DNA of 64,000 nucleotides from Saprospira grandis DSM 2844 (GTDB taxonomy: Bacteria > Bacteroidota > Bacteroidia > Chitinophagales > Saprospiraceae), in assembly GCF_000275825.1 (NCBI RefSeq), contig NZ_JH719942.1, positions 2,338,827-2,402,826 of the forward strand. Reading direction: 5' to 3'. Below, in pieces: positions 1 to 8,539 of this stretch (position 1 is the first letter of the stretch; the number at the start of each line of letters is the position of its first letter). Position numbers and translations under genes: made by a program. Below the pieces are notes generated by a model, which saw nothing but the letters and a program-made list of their open reading frames with translations, did no database searches and was not told the DNA's origin.

Positions 1-675
1 ATAGGGCGGAGCAAATAGTCTTCCTCGCACACTATCCTGATAAAATGCAAAGCCTTCATAAAATTCTCCATAGGTTGCTAAAGATGAGGAACAGGCTAGT
101 CTAGATATCTCTGGATGAAAGCCATCAGCACTGCCAATGTTTTTAATGACTCGACTAAAATAGAAGGAGGTGTAATTGCCTGAGCTAAGATTATATCGTT
201 CAAAGGCAATTTGTCCCGAAATTTCCGCAGAGATACTATCTATATATAGGGTGTCTTGGTCTGGAAAATTGGAGTTGCCATTGCAAGTTGAGCGCGGATT
301 GCGAACAATCAAAGAATCGCCTACTGTAGCATTAAAATCAAACTTGAGGATAAAGCTATTGCTAGTAGGATCATAAAAATAAAGACTATCATTAGACATG
401 TATTCATACTCATAGCCCAAATGGTTCTCTATTCGACCAAGAATAGGACTGACGGAGTAGTATTGAAGGCGGCTAACGGCAATTTTTTTGACCGCTTGAT
501 TTAGAATCACAGTATCTTTCTCATAAGAATATTTAAGATAAGCGCCAGAGTTTGCGCTAAATGTTCGGTATACCCAAGTCGCTCCAGGGGGGCACCAAGC
601 AGCCGTATCTGCTTGCTGGGCTTTTACAGTACTAAAGAGTAGGCAAAAAGCCATTAGGCTGAATAGAAACTTCAT
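1..675 (-). CDS. T9SS-cargo-like secreted protein, cut by window start
   Basis: This minus-strand reading frame stays open for 225 codons to the window edge, so its C-terminus is missing. It starts with MKFLFSLMAFCLLFSTVKAQ, a clear signal peptide. The mature part is closely related to the gene ending at 1668: the stretch around EYMSNDSLYFYDPTSNSFIL, and the one after it up to YIDS, are nearly identical in DNA as well as protein. Because the paralog ends in a T9SS type A sorting domain, this one probably does too, outside the window. No enzymatic motif is visible. Function is unknown; a secreted or surface protein is inferred. Confidence 0.8.
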   Translation of the reverse strand, partial: MKFLFSLMAFCLLFSTVKAQQADTAAWCPPGATWVYRTFSANSGAYLKYSYEKDTVILNQAVKKIAVSRLQYYSVSPILGRIENHLGYEYEYMSNDSLYFYDPTSNSFILKFDFNATVGDSLIVRNPRSTCNGNSNFPDQDTLYIDSISAEISGQIAFERYNLSSGNYTSFYFSRVIKNIGSADGFHPEISRLACSSSLATYGEFYEGFAFYQDSVRGRLFAPPY

Positions 676-712
676 AAGTTTTGGTTTAAATATTAGAAGA
701 TTGAAAAGTTAA

Positions 713-1480
713 CTATTGATTTTCTAACTTTTCTACACGTCTTTTTAACTCTTCAATTTGAGTCTGTTGTTCCTGTAGAGCTTTAATTAAAACAGGAACT
801 AATGCCGTGTATTGTACACTATGGTAGCCATTGTCATCTGTTCCCACAATTTCGGGGAGGATTTCTTTAACCTCTTGGGCAATTAACCCCATACTAGTAC
901 TAGCTTCTACTTCATTTTTATTTTCCTTATCAGCGGCTATTGTTTTTTGCTTCATTTCAGTTTCTGCTCCTTCTTTAATGCCCTTGTATTTATTATCAGG
1001 GAAGTTATACTGATAACTAACAGGACGAAGCTGCATAATTGTAGAAAGACCGACATTTAAATTTTTAATATTTCTTTTAAAGCGCTTATCAGATGTTACA
1101 AAAACATAGTTCTGTGCGGATATACTCCCATGAACTCTTAGCTTATAGTTATTCTCAACAGGTCCTCCAATAGAGACATTACCATTGTCCCCTAACGCTA
1201 GAATATAGTTTTGTGCATTCCAAGTAGGCCAAGGTTTAAAGAAATTTAAAGCACCCGCAGATTCCCAGTACTCTAAAGCAAAGTGGCCATTTGTTGGAAC
1301 AGCTGTTCCTGAGCCAAAAGATAGAACTTTGTATTGATCGTAACCAATCTGAACAAACTCATCTGAGCGCACTTTAAAGTGCCCGTTCTGAGCTTGTAGT
1401 TGAAATTGAATACAACCAATGAAAAAAACAAGTAGAAAATTTTTAAAAAAATAATTTGAATTGTGACTAAAGTAAAACAT
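713..1480 (-). CDS. Secreted protein with C-terminal S74 (tail-fibre chaperone) domain
   Basis: This 255-residue protein has an N-terminal hydrophobic export signal ending near QLQAQ (residue 31), a short middle region, and a C-terminal peptidase S74 / intramolecular chaperone domain from about residue 125. The start SDKRFKRNI contains Ser130 and Lys135 with the five-residue spacing of the self-cleaving Ser/Lys dyad. It continues with LRPVSYQYN and MGLIAQEVKEILPE and ends in a predicted coiled coil (IEELKRRVEKLENQ). In phage tail spikes this domain trimerises the protein and then cuts itself off. There are no phage genes nearby, so a secreted trimeric surface protein is the likelier role. It lies between two paralogous cargo genes. 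Confidence 0.85.
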   Translation of the reverse strand: MFYFSHNSNYFFKNFLLVFFIGCIQFQLQAQNGHFKVRSDEFVQIGYDQYKVLSFGSGTAVPTNGHFALEYWESAGALNFFKPWPTWNAQNYILALGDNGNVSIGGPVENNYKLRVHGSISAQNYVFVTSDKRFKRNIKNLNVGLSTIMQLRPVSYQYNFPDNKYKGIKEGAETEMKQKTIAADKENKNEVEASTSMGLIAQEVKEILPEIVGTDDNGYHSVQYTALVPVLIKALQEQQTQIEELKRRVEKLENQ

Positions 1481-1512
1481 TTTAGTTGTGGTTTTAGATT
1501 AAAAATGAAGGC

Positions 1513-1520
1513 TCAAATGT
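1513..1520 (-). promoter_or_regulatory. Bacteroidota -7 promoter element
   Basis: The minus strand reads TACATTTG, matching the Bacteroidota -7 consensus TAnnTTTG, about 33 bp upstream of the S74-domain gene. No clear -33 TTG was fixed. Confidence 0.5.
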
Positions 1521-1614
1521 AGTGAGTATATATTTAATATTGATATTAAGTTATTGTTAATAGCTCTATTCTGTATACAGAAGGTTTTTGGGACTGAAAT
1601 TTAGAGGTACATAA

Positions 1615-1650
1615 AAAAGCCCAGCAGATAACTAAATCTACTGGGCTTTT
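1615..1650 (-). terminator. Rho-independent terminator
   Basis: A perfect stem AAAGCCCAG...CTGGGCTTT is followed on the minus strand by a T run. It directly follows the stop of the T9SS cargo gene at 1668 and separates it from the S74 gene. Confidence 0.8.
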
Positions 1651-1667
1651 GACAATCTGCATCCAAG

Positions 1668-2633
1668 CTATTGCTTCACAAATTTAGTTTGATAAAACTG
1701 TTGATCATCTGTTCGCAAATGCAAGATGTACATGCCCTTGGGCAAGTCTCGAATAGAAAAGTGGTTTTGATGCAGCTGAAAATGACGAACTTCCTGCCCC
1801 GCCAAATTATAAATGCTAAGATTCAATGCGCCATTTAGCGCTATATCTAGCCAAAGCTCATCCTGCGCTGGATTCGGAAATACCCGCACTTCTTTTGCTG
1901 CCGAAACCCCCGATTCCGTTCTGAAAATATTGCTGATGATGTTATCTACAAGGGTATCATTATAATTTTCGCTAAAAACTAGTCGGCCACGAAGACTGTC
2001 CTGATAGAAAAATAGCTGTTTATGGACATAGCCATCAATGGGCAGCGGACAGGTCATTTCAGAGACCTCGGGATGAAAACTCTCAAAACTACCAATGTTC
2101 TTAATAACTGGATTGAAATTAAATGAGGTGTAACTACCTGAACTAAGATTATATCGTTCAAAGGCAAGCTGTCCCAAAATTTCTGTAGAAACACTATCTA
2201 TATATAGGGTGTCTTGGTCTGGAAAATTGGAGTTGCCATTGCAAGTTGAACGCGGATTGCGAACAATCAAAGAATCACCTACTGCCGCATTAAAATCAAA
2301 CTTGAGGATAAAGCTATTGCTAGTAGGATCATAAAAATAAAGACTATCATTAGACATGTATTCATATTCATAGCCTAAATGGTTCTCTGTCCGACCAAGA
2401 ATAGGACTTACGGAGTAGTATTGAAGAAAGCTAAGGGCTATTTTCTTAACCGCCTGGTTCAGAAGCAGAGTATCCTTTTCATAAGTATATTTTAGATAGC
2501 TATCTGGCCCCCAAGCCGAGACCGAATATACCCAAGTCGCTGCAGGGGGGCACCAAGCAGCCGTATCTGCTTGCTGGGCTTTTGTGACATTGAAAAACGT
2601 GAAAAGAGTAAGGAAAAGTAATAAATACCTCAT
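1668..2633 (-). CDS. Secreted protein with T9SS type A sorting domain
   Basis: From ATG at 2633 this encodes 321 residues: signal peptide MRYLLLFLTLFTFFNVTKAQ, an unrecognised extracellular region, and a C-terminal T9SS sorting domain of about 75 residues (VFPNPAQDELWLDI, YNLAGQEV, LPKGMYILHL, KFVKQ). The domain directs export by the type IX system and surface attachment or release. An upstream in-frame start (2693) would put 20 charged residues before the signal peptide and overlap the promoter at 2665-2672, so I reject it. It is a paralog of the gene at 1-675. The secretion apparatus for such cargo is encoded at 11256-17802. Confidence 0.85.
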   Translation of the reverse strand: MRYLLLFLTLFTFFNVTKAQQADTAAWCPPAATWVYSVSAWGPDSYLKYTYEKDTLLLNQAVKKIALSFLQYYSVSPILGRTENHLGYEYEYMSNDSLYFYDPTSNSFILKFDFNAAVGDSLIVRNPRSTCNGNSNFPDQDTLYIDSVSTEILGQLAFERYNLSSGSYTSFNFNPVIKNIGSFESFHPEVSEMTCPLPIDGYVHKQLFFYQDSLRGRLVFSENYNDTLVDNIISNIFRTESGVSAAKEVRVFPNPAQDELWLDIALNGALNLSIYNLAGQEVRHFQLHQNHFSIRDLPKGMYILHLRTDDQQFYQTKFVKQ

Positions 2634-2664
2634 AAGAATTTTATTTATAATTTTAAGATAATGG

Positions 2665-2672
2665 CAAATGTA
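2665..2672 (-). promoter_or_regulatory. Bacteroidota -7 promoter element
   Basis: The minus strand reads TACATTTG, with an upstream TTG near position 2690. The predicted transcript start, about 2655, lies inside the longer reading frame and supports translation from 2633. Confidence 0.55.
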
Positions 2673-2776
2673 GTTCTTTTTGAAAAAAAACAATTCAAAG
2701 TTAATATCTTTGTTAAGCTGGGCTGTTTTGGGGCCTCCGCTTCGCTCGTTGGCGCTAGGTTTACTCTCTTCAGGTT

Positions 2777-2995
2777 GTTTAAAATTTTGTGTTTCTCCTT
2801 TTCTGCGCCTAGGGACAAGCCCCTAGGCTAGCTTTTCAGACAGCCCTCTAAAGAGGGCCTTTGGATGAGGTTTTTTTTTGCGATAACAACTGAGCAAGGC
2901 CTTGTATATCAGCAGTTGAGGCCCTTTAGGGCTGACTCCATTGGATTAGCCTAGGGGCTTGTCCCTAGGTGATGAATGGCTGAATCCTGCTTTTA
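2777..2995. repeat. Self-complementary MITE-like element, copy 1
   Basis: The core is 2809-2969. It begins CCTAGGGACAAG-CCCTAGGCTA and ends with the reverse complement (2947-2969), the left arm being one C short. Further inverted pairs nest inside: CAGCCCT/AGGGCTG, CAACTG/CAGTTG, and the central palindrome ACAAGGCCTTGT. Similarity to copy 2 (47709-47930) extends about 30 bp left (TGTTTAAAATTTTGTGTTTC) and about 25 bp right of the core. There is no coding capacity. Confidence 0.75.
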
Positions 2996-3006
2996 AGCAC
3001 TAAGAG

Positions 3007-3081
3007 AAAAGCTAGCCCGAGCAAGGAAAAAGCTAGCCCGAGCAAGGAAAAAGCTAGCCCGAGCAAGGAAAAAGCTAGCTC
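3007..3081. repeat. 21-bp tandem repeat, three units plus a partial
   Basis: Three exact units beginning GCTAGCCCGAGCAAGG plus five A start at 3011, 3032 and 3053, followed by a partial unit GCTAGCTC. The array lies just to the right of the MITE-like element. Confidence 0.85.
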
Positions 3082-3180
3082 ATTAGGGGCATCAACAAAG
3101 TTCGTTTAGCTTCTGATTTAACAAAGCTTTAATAATTATACTCAAGAGAGGCTATTTAATTGCTAAAGAGAAGAGGAAGT

Positions 3181-3334
3181 CGGCCAGGCCTATATTGGCC
3201 CAGCGCTGCGGAGCGGGTGGCGCGCAGCGGCAGACCCAGGCGGCGGAGCCGCCGCAGGGCCGAGCAGCCTTGCGAGCCCCGCAGCATAGCGGCGGCCTAC
3301 CGAGGCAAAGCCGAGCAGGCCGCGGGCCCCAAAA
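3181..3334 (-). repeat. GC-rich modular hairpin repeat, reverse copy
   Basis: Member of the dispersed family. It runs from CCCAGCGCTGCGG to GCGGGCCCCAAAA and carries the anchor GGCCGAGCAGCCTTGCGAGC. One variable stem is GGCGGCGGAGCCGCCG. It lies upstream of the ribosomal-protein promoter. Confidence 0.85.
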
Positions 3335-3453
3335 CCCCTTGAAAAAGAGCGGTTTTAAAATTTTTGTGCGATTTTGGGGTTGATTTTCAGGGATTTAGAA
3401 AAGGGCAGTTGAAAAAACCCATAAAAAAGCTTCCGAATACAGAATAGGAATTG

Positions 3454-3461
3454 TACATTTG
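3454..3461 (+). promoter_or_regulatory. Promoter -7 element for rplM operon
   Basis: TACATTTG matches TAnnTTTG and lies 83 bp before the rplM start. It is preceded by an A/T-rich stretch, but I see no clear -33 TTG. Confidence 0.5.
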
Positions 3462-3543
3462 CAAGCGCTTTGGGCTAAAGTAGATTGTTTTTGTGCTCAA
3501 AAGCTGCTAATAAATTGATTACTAATATAAAATTATAGGAATT

Positions 3544-3996
3544 GTGGATACGCTGAGTTACAGAACACAGTCTGCAAAAAAAGAGACCGTAGAGCGCAAT
3601 TGGTGGATTGTGGACGCAGAGGGTAAAACCCTAGGTCGTCTTGCTTCTGAGATTGCCAAGGTACTAAGAGGCAAGCACAAAGCATGCTTTACTCCTCATG
3701 TAGATACAGGAGACTATGTGATCATCATCAATGCTGAGAAAATCAACTTGACTGGTCGCAAATTGCAAAAGAAAGTATATTTGACTTATTCTGGTTACCC
3801 CGGTGGTCAGAAGTCGGCTACAGCAGCAGAGTTGTTGGCCAAGCGTCCTCGCCGCGTGCTAGAGAATGCGATCAAAGGTATGTTGCCCAAGAACAAATTG
3901 GGTCGTGCCACTTTCAAAAAATTGTTTGTATATGAAGGTTCGGAGCATCCTCATCAGGCCCAGAAGCCTCAGACTTTCGATCCTACTAATAAATAA
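3544..3996 (+). CDS. rplM: 50S ribosomal protein L13
   Basis: This 150-residue protein has the L13 landmarks: [17 protein letters not shown] near residue 20, the [13 protein letters not shown] strand, and the signature region [26 protein letters not shown] followed by [14 protein letters not shown]13 binds 23S rRNA early in large-subunit assembly. It reads from a GTG codon; no ATG is available near the conserved N-terminus. It heads the rplM-rpsI pair, with 17 bp to rpsI, in the usual bacterial order. Confidence 0.97.
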   Translation: MDTLSYRTQSAKKETVERNWWIVDAEGKTLGRLASEIAKVLRGKHKACFTPHVDTGDYVIIINAEKINLTGRKLQKKVYLTYSGYPGGQKSATAAELLAKRPRRVLENAIKGMLPKNKLGRATFKKLFVYEGSEHPHQAQKPQTFDPTNK

Positions 3997-4013
3997 AAGG
4001 CAAGTATTACGAT

Positions 4014-4400
4014 ATGGAAATGATTAACACTCTCGGAAGAAGAAAAGCGGCTGTAGCCCGTGTATACCTGCGTCAGGGAACTGGCCAAGTAACGGTAAAT
4101 GGTCTTGATTATAAAGAGTACTTTCCTGCTATCCACATTCAAGGTAAAGTAGTAGCTCCTCTACATGAGGTAGAAGTACAGAACCTATATGACATCAAAG
4201 TTAATGTAAGTGGAGGTGGAATCAAAGGACAAGCTGAAGCGGTACGTTTGGGTATCTCTAGAGCGTTGGTAGAGTTGAACGAAGAGTTCCGCAGCCCGCT
4301 CAAGGTGAAAAAATACCTCAGTCGTGATCCTCGTTCTGTTGAGCGTAAGAAATACGGTAAGCCCAAGGCCCGTAAGAGCTTCCAGTTCAGCAAACGTTAA
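4014..4400 (+). CDS. rpsI: 30S ribosomal protein S9
   Basis: The product has 128 residues, normal for S9. The N-terminal NTLGRRKAAVARVYLRQGTG and the C-terminal tail KPKARKSFQFSKR, whose terminal Arg reaches the P-site tRNA in known ribosomes, are both present. It follows rplM by 17 bp and precedes rpsB by 67 bp, so the three genes are probably co-transcribed. Confidence 0.97.
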   Translation: MEMINTLGRRKAAVARVYLRQGTGQVTVNGLDYKEYFPAIHIQGKVVAPLHEVEVQNLYDIKVNVSGGGIKGQAEAVRLGISRALVELNEEFRSPLKVKKYLSRDPRSVERKKYGKPKARKSFQFSKR

Positions 4401-4467
4401 TTTTATTTCTGCCATCTCTCTGCTTGGGGCTGCTTAGCGGCCCGAGCTACAAATTATAGATAAAGAT

Positions 4468-5193
4468 ATGCAAACACCTACTTATAAAGAGTTGTTGGAT
4501 GCGGGTTGTCATTTTGGCCACATGAAAAGAAAGTGGAACCCCAAAATGCGTCCCTTCATTTTTATGGAGCGTAAAGGTATTCACGTAATTGACCTTAACC
4601 GCACAATTGAATCGCTAGAAGAGACTGCTAAGGTCATGAAGCAAATGGCTAAGTCTGGCAAAAAGATCCTTTTTGTTGGGACTAAAAAGCAGGCTCGCGG
4701 TATTGTAGAAACTGCTGCCCGCAGCGTAAACATGCCTTTTGTTACTGACCGTTGGTTGGGAGGTATGATGACAAACTTTGCGACTATCCGCAAGTCTGTA
4801 CGCAAAATGCAAAGCATCGAGCGCATGCTCAATGATGGTACGCTAGATAATATCACTAAGAAAGAGCGTTTGGTGCTTAGCCGTAAGCATGCTAAACTAA
4901 ACCGTATGTTTGGTGGTATTGCTGACCTTAACCGTCTGCCCCATACTTTGTTTGTTGTAGACATTAGCCATGAGCACTTGGCTATTGCCGAAGCAAAACG
5001 CTTGGGGGTTAGCACTATTGGTATCGTAGATACTAACTCTGATCCTACTGTAGTAGATTTTGCCGTTCCTTCTAATGATGATGCTTCTAAAGCCATCGCT
5101 ATTGTGGTAAATTACCTCACTGAGGCTATCCGCGAAGGCCAAGAAGAAGGCAAAAAAGTGAAAGAGGAAAAAAAGGCTAGCGCCGAGAAATAA
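4468..5193 (+). CDS. rpsB: 30S ribosomal protein S2
   Basis: This 241-residue protein carries the S2 motifs DAGCHFGHMKRKWNPKM (residues 12-28), IHVIDLNRT, FVGTKKQA and VTDRWLGGMMTN. Its C-terminus is a Lys/Glu-rich tail. S2 joins the small subunit late, on the back of the body. It sits 43 bp before tsf, the widely conserved rpsB-tsf-pyrH order. Confidence 0.97.
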   Translation: MQTPTYKELLDAGCHFGHMKRKWNPKMRPFIFMERKGIHVIDLNRTIESLEETAKVMKQMAKSGKKILFVGTKKQARGIVETAARSVNMPFVTDRWLGGMMTNFATIRKSVRKMQSIERMLNDGTLDNITKKERLVLSRKHAKLNRMFGGIADLNRLPHTLFVVDISHEHLAIAEAKRLGVSTIGIVDTNSDPTVVDFAVPSNDDASKAIAIVVNYLTEAIREGQEEGKKVKEEKKASAEK

Positions 5194-5236
5194 GCGACGA
5201 CATCACATCTCACACCTTATAAACCAATAATTGACA

Positions 5237-6073
5237 ATGGCTTTCAAAATTTCTGCAGCCGAAGTTAAAAAGCTACGCGACCAAACTGGCGCGGGCATGA
5301 TGGATTGTAAAAAAGCCCTACAAGAAGCTGAAGGCGACTTTGACGGTGCTATTGAGTATCTTCGTAAGAAGGGCCAAAAAATGACCGAAAAGCGCGCAGA
5401 CCGCGAAGCTAAAGAGGGCGTTGTTTTGGCACTCACTTCTGAAGATAACAGCAAAGGTATCGCTGTTCGTATTAGCTGCGAAACTGACTTTGTTGCCAAA
5501 AACGACGAATTCGTTGCTTTTGTAGCTTCTATCGCTGAGTTGGCCTTGGCTAACTTCCCCGAAAATGCTGAAGCTCTTGCCGCCCTAGAACTAAGCGCTG
5601 GCAAAACTGTAGCTGATGCTCTTATTGAAAAAACAGGGGTTATCGGTGAAAAAATTGAGTTGAATAGCTATGGCCGCGTTGAAGCTGCCAAAGTTATCTC
5701 TTATGTACACATGGGCAATAAAGCTGGTGTTGTTGTAGGTTTCAACAAAGATGTTGATAACCTAGAAACTGCCGGTAAAGATGTGGCTATGCAAATCGCT
5801 GCTATGCACCCCATCGCTGTAGATAAGGACGGTGTTGACGCTTCTGTAGTAGAGAAGGAGATCGAAATCGGAAAAGAGGTTGCCCGCAATGAAGGTAAGC
5901 CCGAGCAGTTGCTCGAGCGTATCGCCATGGGTAAACTCAATGCTTTCTACAAAGAAAATACGCTCCTTAACCAAGAGTTCGTAAAAGGACATAAGCAAAC
6001 TGTTGCTCAATTCCTTGCTACACTAGATAAAGACCTTACGGTTACTTCTTTTGTACACATTACCCTAGGTTAA
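5237..6073 (+). CDS. tsf: Elongation factor Ts
   Basis: From ATG at 5237 this encodes 278 residues. A TTG two codons earlier is open but less likely. The N-terminal UBA-like domain (VKKLRDQTGAGMMDCKKALQEAEGD) and the core motif CETDFVAKNDEF, which contacts EF-Tu and drives GDP release, are intact, and the dimerisation half follows. It is located between rpsB and a strong terminator, so it probably ends the ribosomal transcript. Confidence 0.97.
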   Translation: MAFKISAAEVKKLRDQTGAGMMDCKKALQEAEGDFDGAIEYLRKKGQKMTEKRADREAKEGVVLALTSEDNSKGIAVRISCETDFVAKNDEFVAFVASIAELALANFPENAEALAALELSAGKTVADALIEKTGVIGEKIELNSYGRVEAAKVISYVHMGNKAGVVVGFNKDVDNLETAGKDVAMQIAAMHPIAVDKDGVDASVVEKEIEIGKEVARNEGKPEQLLERIAMGKLNAFYKENTLLNQEFVKGHKQTVAQFLATLDKDLTVTSFVHITLG

Positions 6074-6094
6074 TGCTTGTATAAGCAAATATAT

Positions 6095-6127
6095 AAAGCG
6101 TTTCGATGCCGTCGAAACGCTTTTTTT
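6095..6127 (+). terminator. Terminator after tsf
   Basis: The perfect 11-bp stem AAGCGTTTCGA/TCGAAACGCTT with a TGCCG loop is followed by a run of seven T, 21 bp after the tsf stop. Confidence 0.9.
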
Positions 6128-6186
6128 ATACCCAAAAATAGACAGAGACAGATCTTTTCAACAACTTCTAGAAGCTTTCTATTATC

Positions 6187-6906
6187 ATGGCTAATTACAA
6201 AAGAGTCCTGCTCAAACTTAGTGGCGAGTCGCTGATGGGCGGCAAAGATTTTGGCATATCTCCCAAAATGCTCGTACATTATGCTTCCGAAATTCGTAGA
6301 GCTATCGACCAAAATATTGAGGTGGCTGTCGTTATCGGAGGAGGAAATATTTTTCGTGGACTAGAAGCCAAGGATTCTGGCATCGAAAGAGTTCAAGGCG
6401 ATTATATGGGGATGCTCGCTACCGTAATCAACGGCCTAGCCCTGCAATCTGCCCTAGAAGCAGAAGGTATCTATACCCGCCTCATGACCGCCCTCGGTAT
6501 GGATAAAGTAGCCGAACCCTATATCCGCCGCCGAGCTATCCGACACCTGGAAAAAGGCCGTGTGGTCATTTTTGCCGCAGGAACCGGTAACCCTTACTTT
6601 ACTACCGACTCCGCCGCCGCCCTCCGCGCTAGCGAAATTAACGCCGATGTGATCCTTAAAGGTACCCGCGTAGATGGGATCTATACCGCCGACCCCGAAC
6701 TAGACCCCAATGCCAAAAAGTTTGATAATATCTCTTTCTCAGAAATTATCCGCTCTGGCCTCTCTATTATGGATATGACGGCCTTTACGATGTGCCAAGA
6801 AAATGCAATGCCTATTGTGGTTTTTGATATCAATGAACCCAATAACCTGATCCGCATCCTGAAAGGAGAAGCCATCGGGACACTAGTGACCAACGATAGC
6901 AAATAA
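6187..6906 (+). CDS. pyrH: UMP kinase
   Basis: This 239-residue amino-acid-kinase-fold enzyme phosphorylates UMP to UDP in pyrimidine nucleotide synthesis. Visible motifs are LLKLSGESL (residues 7-15), [29 protein letters not shown] for UMP binding, and [21 protein letters not shown] for ATP binding. Length and order are normal. It follows tsf after a terminator and ends in its own, so it may be a separate unit. The frr gene that often follows pyrH is not here. Confidence 0.97.
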   Translation: MANYKRVLLKLSGESLMGGKDFGISPKMLVHYASEIRRAIDQNIEVAVVIGGGNIFRGLEAKDSGIERVQGDYMGMLATVINGLALQSALEAEGIYTRLMTALGMDKVAEPYIRRRAIRHLEKGRVVIFAAGTGNPYFTTDSAAALRASEINADVILKGTRVDGIYTADPELDPNAKKFDNISFSEIIRSGLSIMDMTAFTMCQENAMPIVVFDINEPNNLIRILKGEAIGTLVTNDSK

Positions 6907-6930
6907 AATACAATAAGAACCCAAAAAAAA

Positions 6931-6960
6931 AACGCAGCCCCTAATGGCTGCGTTTTTTTT
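6931..6960 (+). terminator. Terminator after pyrH
   Basis: The stem AACGCAGCC/GGCTGCGTT with a CCTAAT-type loop is followed by eight T. Confidence 0.9.
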
Positions 6961-7035
6961 GACCCCACAGAAGCTTAAGCGTTTTAAATGAGTTCTAAAT
7001 AATCTAACGTATCTTTAAGCCCTCAATACAAAACT

Positions 7036-7782
7036 ATGGAACAAACAATACCCGCCACTTTTAAAAAGTTGGCTTTCTGGAACCTCTTCAGCTTCCTAGA
7101 ACGAGCAGAAGTAAAAGAAGAAATGGTAGACCAATGGCTAGACGCTTTGGCCCAAGACTTTAAAGTGCAAAGAGAACAGTTCGATTTTAAAGTAGGCAAC
7201 CAACGCCAAGAAGGCTTTAACCGCATTTTGGTCCTCGAATTTGACTGCGGCAGAGGCTATACCCTCCGCCTAGAATATACCCCACACCCAGAAGGAGGCG
7301 AAAAGTATCTCTACCTCTGCGCCCCACATCAAGAAAAACAACTGATGGGCTGGTGGAACCTTGAAAATTGGCACCCCTACGCCCTCTCCCCAGAAGAACT
7401 AGACCTCTTGCTCTCTTATTGGGAAAAACAAGGCGGAAAATGGACCAACCGCCATCTAGCACATGCCCTTCTACACGATTTTGTTGGCCTCGATAGCGAA
7501 GATGCTACCGCCGATTATGCCAGCAAAACCTTGAACGCCTTCAACGAACTCCGCATCAAGGGCTTTGCCAAGGTAGAACAAAAACCAATCGCTATCTTTT
7601 ATTATGAAGATAGCGAGTACCACTGGCGCTACAATAGAAAACTCGGCTGGCTCTTCGAAAGCGACCAATATGCCTGCTATTCTATCCGTAATAAAGCCCA
7701 CTCCAAAGGCGAAGAAGGCCGCTTCCCCTTTGAAGATTGGAATTACCTCATGAAACAAATTCGCCAAGAAGTTAGCCAATAA
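7036..7782 (+). CDS. Uncharacterised cytoplasmic protein, 248 aa
   Basis: I do not recognise this protein. It has no signal peptide or membrane segment and is rich in Trp, Tyr and acidic residues. The N-terminal 60 residues are helical and charged. A patch around LVLEFDCGRGYTLRLEYTPHPEGGEKYLYL looks like beta strands, and a second half runs from LSPEELDLLLSYWEKQGGKW onward. It is followed after 12 bp by a lipoprotein gene and is probably co-transcribed with it. Confidence 0.75.
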   Translation: MEQTIPATFKKLAFWNLFSFLERAEVKEEMVDQWLDALAQDFKVQREQFDFKVGNQRQEGFNRILVLEFDCGRGYTLRLEYTPHPEGGEKYLYLCAPHQEKQLMGWWNLENWHPYALSPEELDLLLSYWEKQGGKWTNRHLAHALLHDFVGLDSEDATADYASKTLNAFNELRIKGFAKVEQKPIAIFYYEDSEYHWRYNRKLGWLFESDQYACYSIRNKAHSKGEEGRFPFEDWNYLMKQIRQEVSQ

Positions 7783-7794
7783 AATATACCCCCT

Positions 7795-8367
7795 ATGCCT
7801 AAATTGTATCCCCTACTTATCCTCGCTTTACTGCTGTCGGCCTGCCAGGCTAACAAAAAATTGCCTAGCCAAACTCCCCAAAAAACAGCCTTTGTCCCTA
7901 GCCAAAAAGGTACGGTCTGGACCTATCGCTATACCTTTCATAATCAAGAAAAAGAACCAATAGAACAAAAACTCGAGCTGCTGCAAACAGAACAAAAAGC
8001 CGATGGACTCTACCTAGACCTCAATCAGGCCAAATGGATGCTCCGAAATGATAGCCTTTTTGTTCGCTGCCAGGGCCGTGGAGGAGGAGAGTTCCTAGCA
8101 CCGCTCTATTTGCCCACCGCCGACTCTTGCACCTACAATACCTGCAAGGGCGATGTCTTTATGCAGGTAGAAGCCAAACGCCTGCCCCCAAAAGAGATTT
8201 TGGGCAAACGCTATGAAGATCGCTTTAGTTACCAAATTGGCCCTTATGAACGAGTGGAATATGCCAGGGGCCTGGGCCTGACTCTACATCAGTATTTTGG
8301 AATCGGCCAAAAATTAGAAACCCAAATGGAATTGATCGATTTTCAGCTGGGAGTAGGGGAGGACTAG
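7795..8367 (+). CDS. Uncharacterised lipoprotein, 190 aa
   Basis: The N-terminus MPKLYPLLILALLLSAC is a lipoprotein signal with lipobox LLSAC and Cys17 as the lipid anchor. The mature part begins with a Lys/Gln-rich linker, then a beta-rich domain including GTVWTYRYTFHNQEKEPIEQ. Similar 'T-W-Y' openings occur in extracellular Bacteroidota lipoproteins of unknown role. It lies 12 bp after an unknown cytoplasmic gene. The stop codon's last base coincides with the first base of a GC-rich repeat. Confidence 0.8.
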   Translation: MPKLYPLLILALLLSACQANKKLPSQTPQKTAFVPSQKGTVWTYRYTFHNQEKEPIEQKLELLQTEQKADGLYLDLNQAKWMLRNDSLFVRCQGRGGGEFLAPLYLPTADSCTYNTCKGDVFMQVEAKRLPPKEILGKRYEDRFSYQIGPYERVEYARGLGLTLHQYFGIGQKLETQMELIDFQLGVGED

Positions 8368-8505
8368 GGGCCTCCGCTGCGGCTTCGCCTTGCGGCGCTA
8401 TGTTGCGGGGCTCGCAGGTCTGCTCGGCCCTGCGGCGGCTTCGCCGCCTAGGTCTGGCCCTTCAGGCCACCCCTCCACAGCGCTAGGCCCAGCGGGCTTC
8501 GCCCG
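8367..8505 (+). repeat. GC-rich modular hairpin repeat, forward copy
   Basis: It starts GGGGCCTCCGC directly at the stop of the preceding gene and carries the anchor GCTCGCAGGTCTGCTCGGCC. Its variable stems are GGCGGCTTCGCCGCC and AGCGGGCTTCGCCCGCT, both perfect. Confidence 0.9.
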
Positions 8506-8539
8506 CTGCTAGACGCAGCATCAAAACTGTCAAAGAAAG

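Noticed and set aside
713-1480. Prophage remnant
   Set aside because: The S74 domain is common in non-phage surface proteins, and no phage structural or lysis gene lies nearby.
3160-3342. Arg/Pro/Ala-rich gene
   Set aside because: It lies in a GC-rich repeat; similar Arg-rich frames occur in several copies (56939, 57494) and are explained by base composition.
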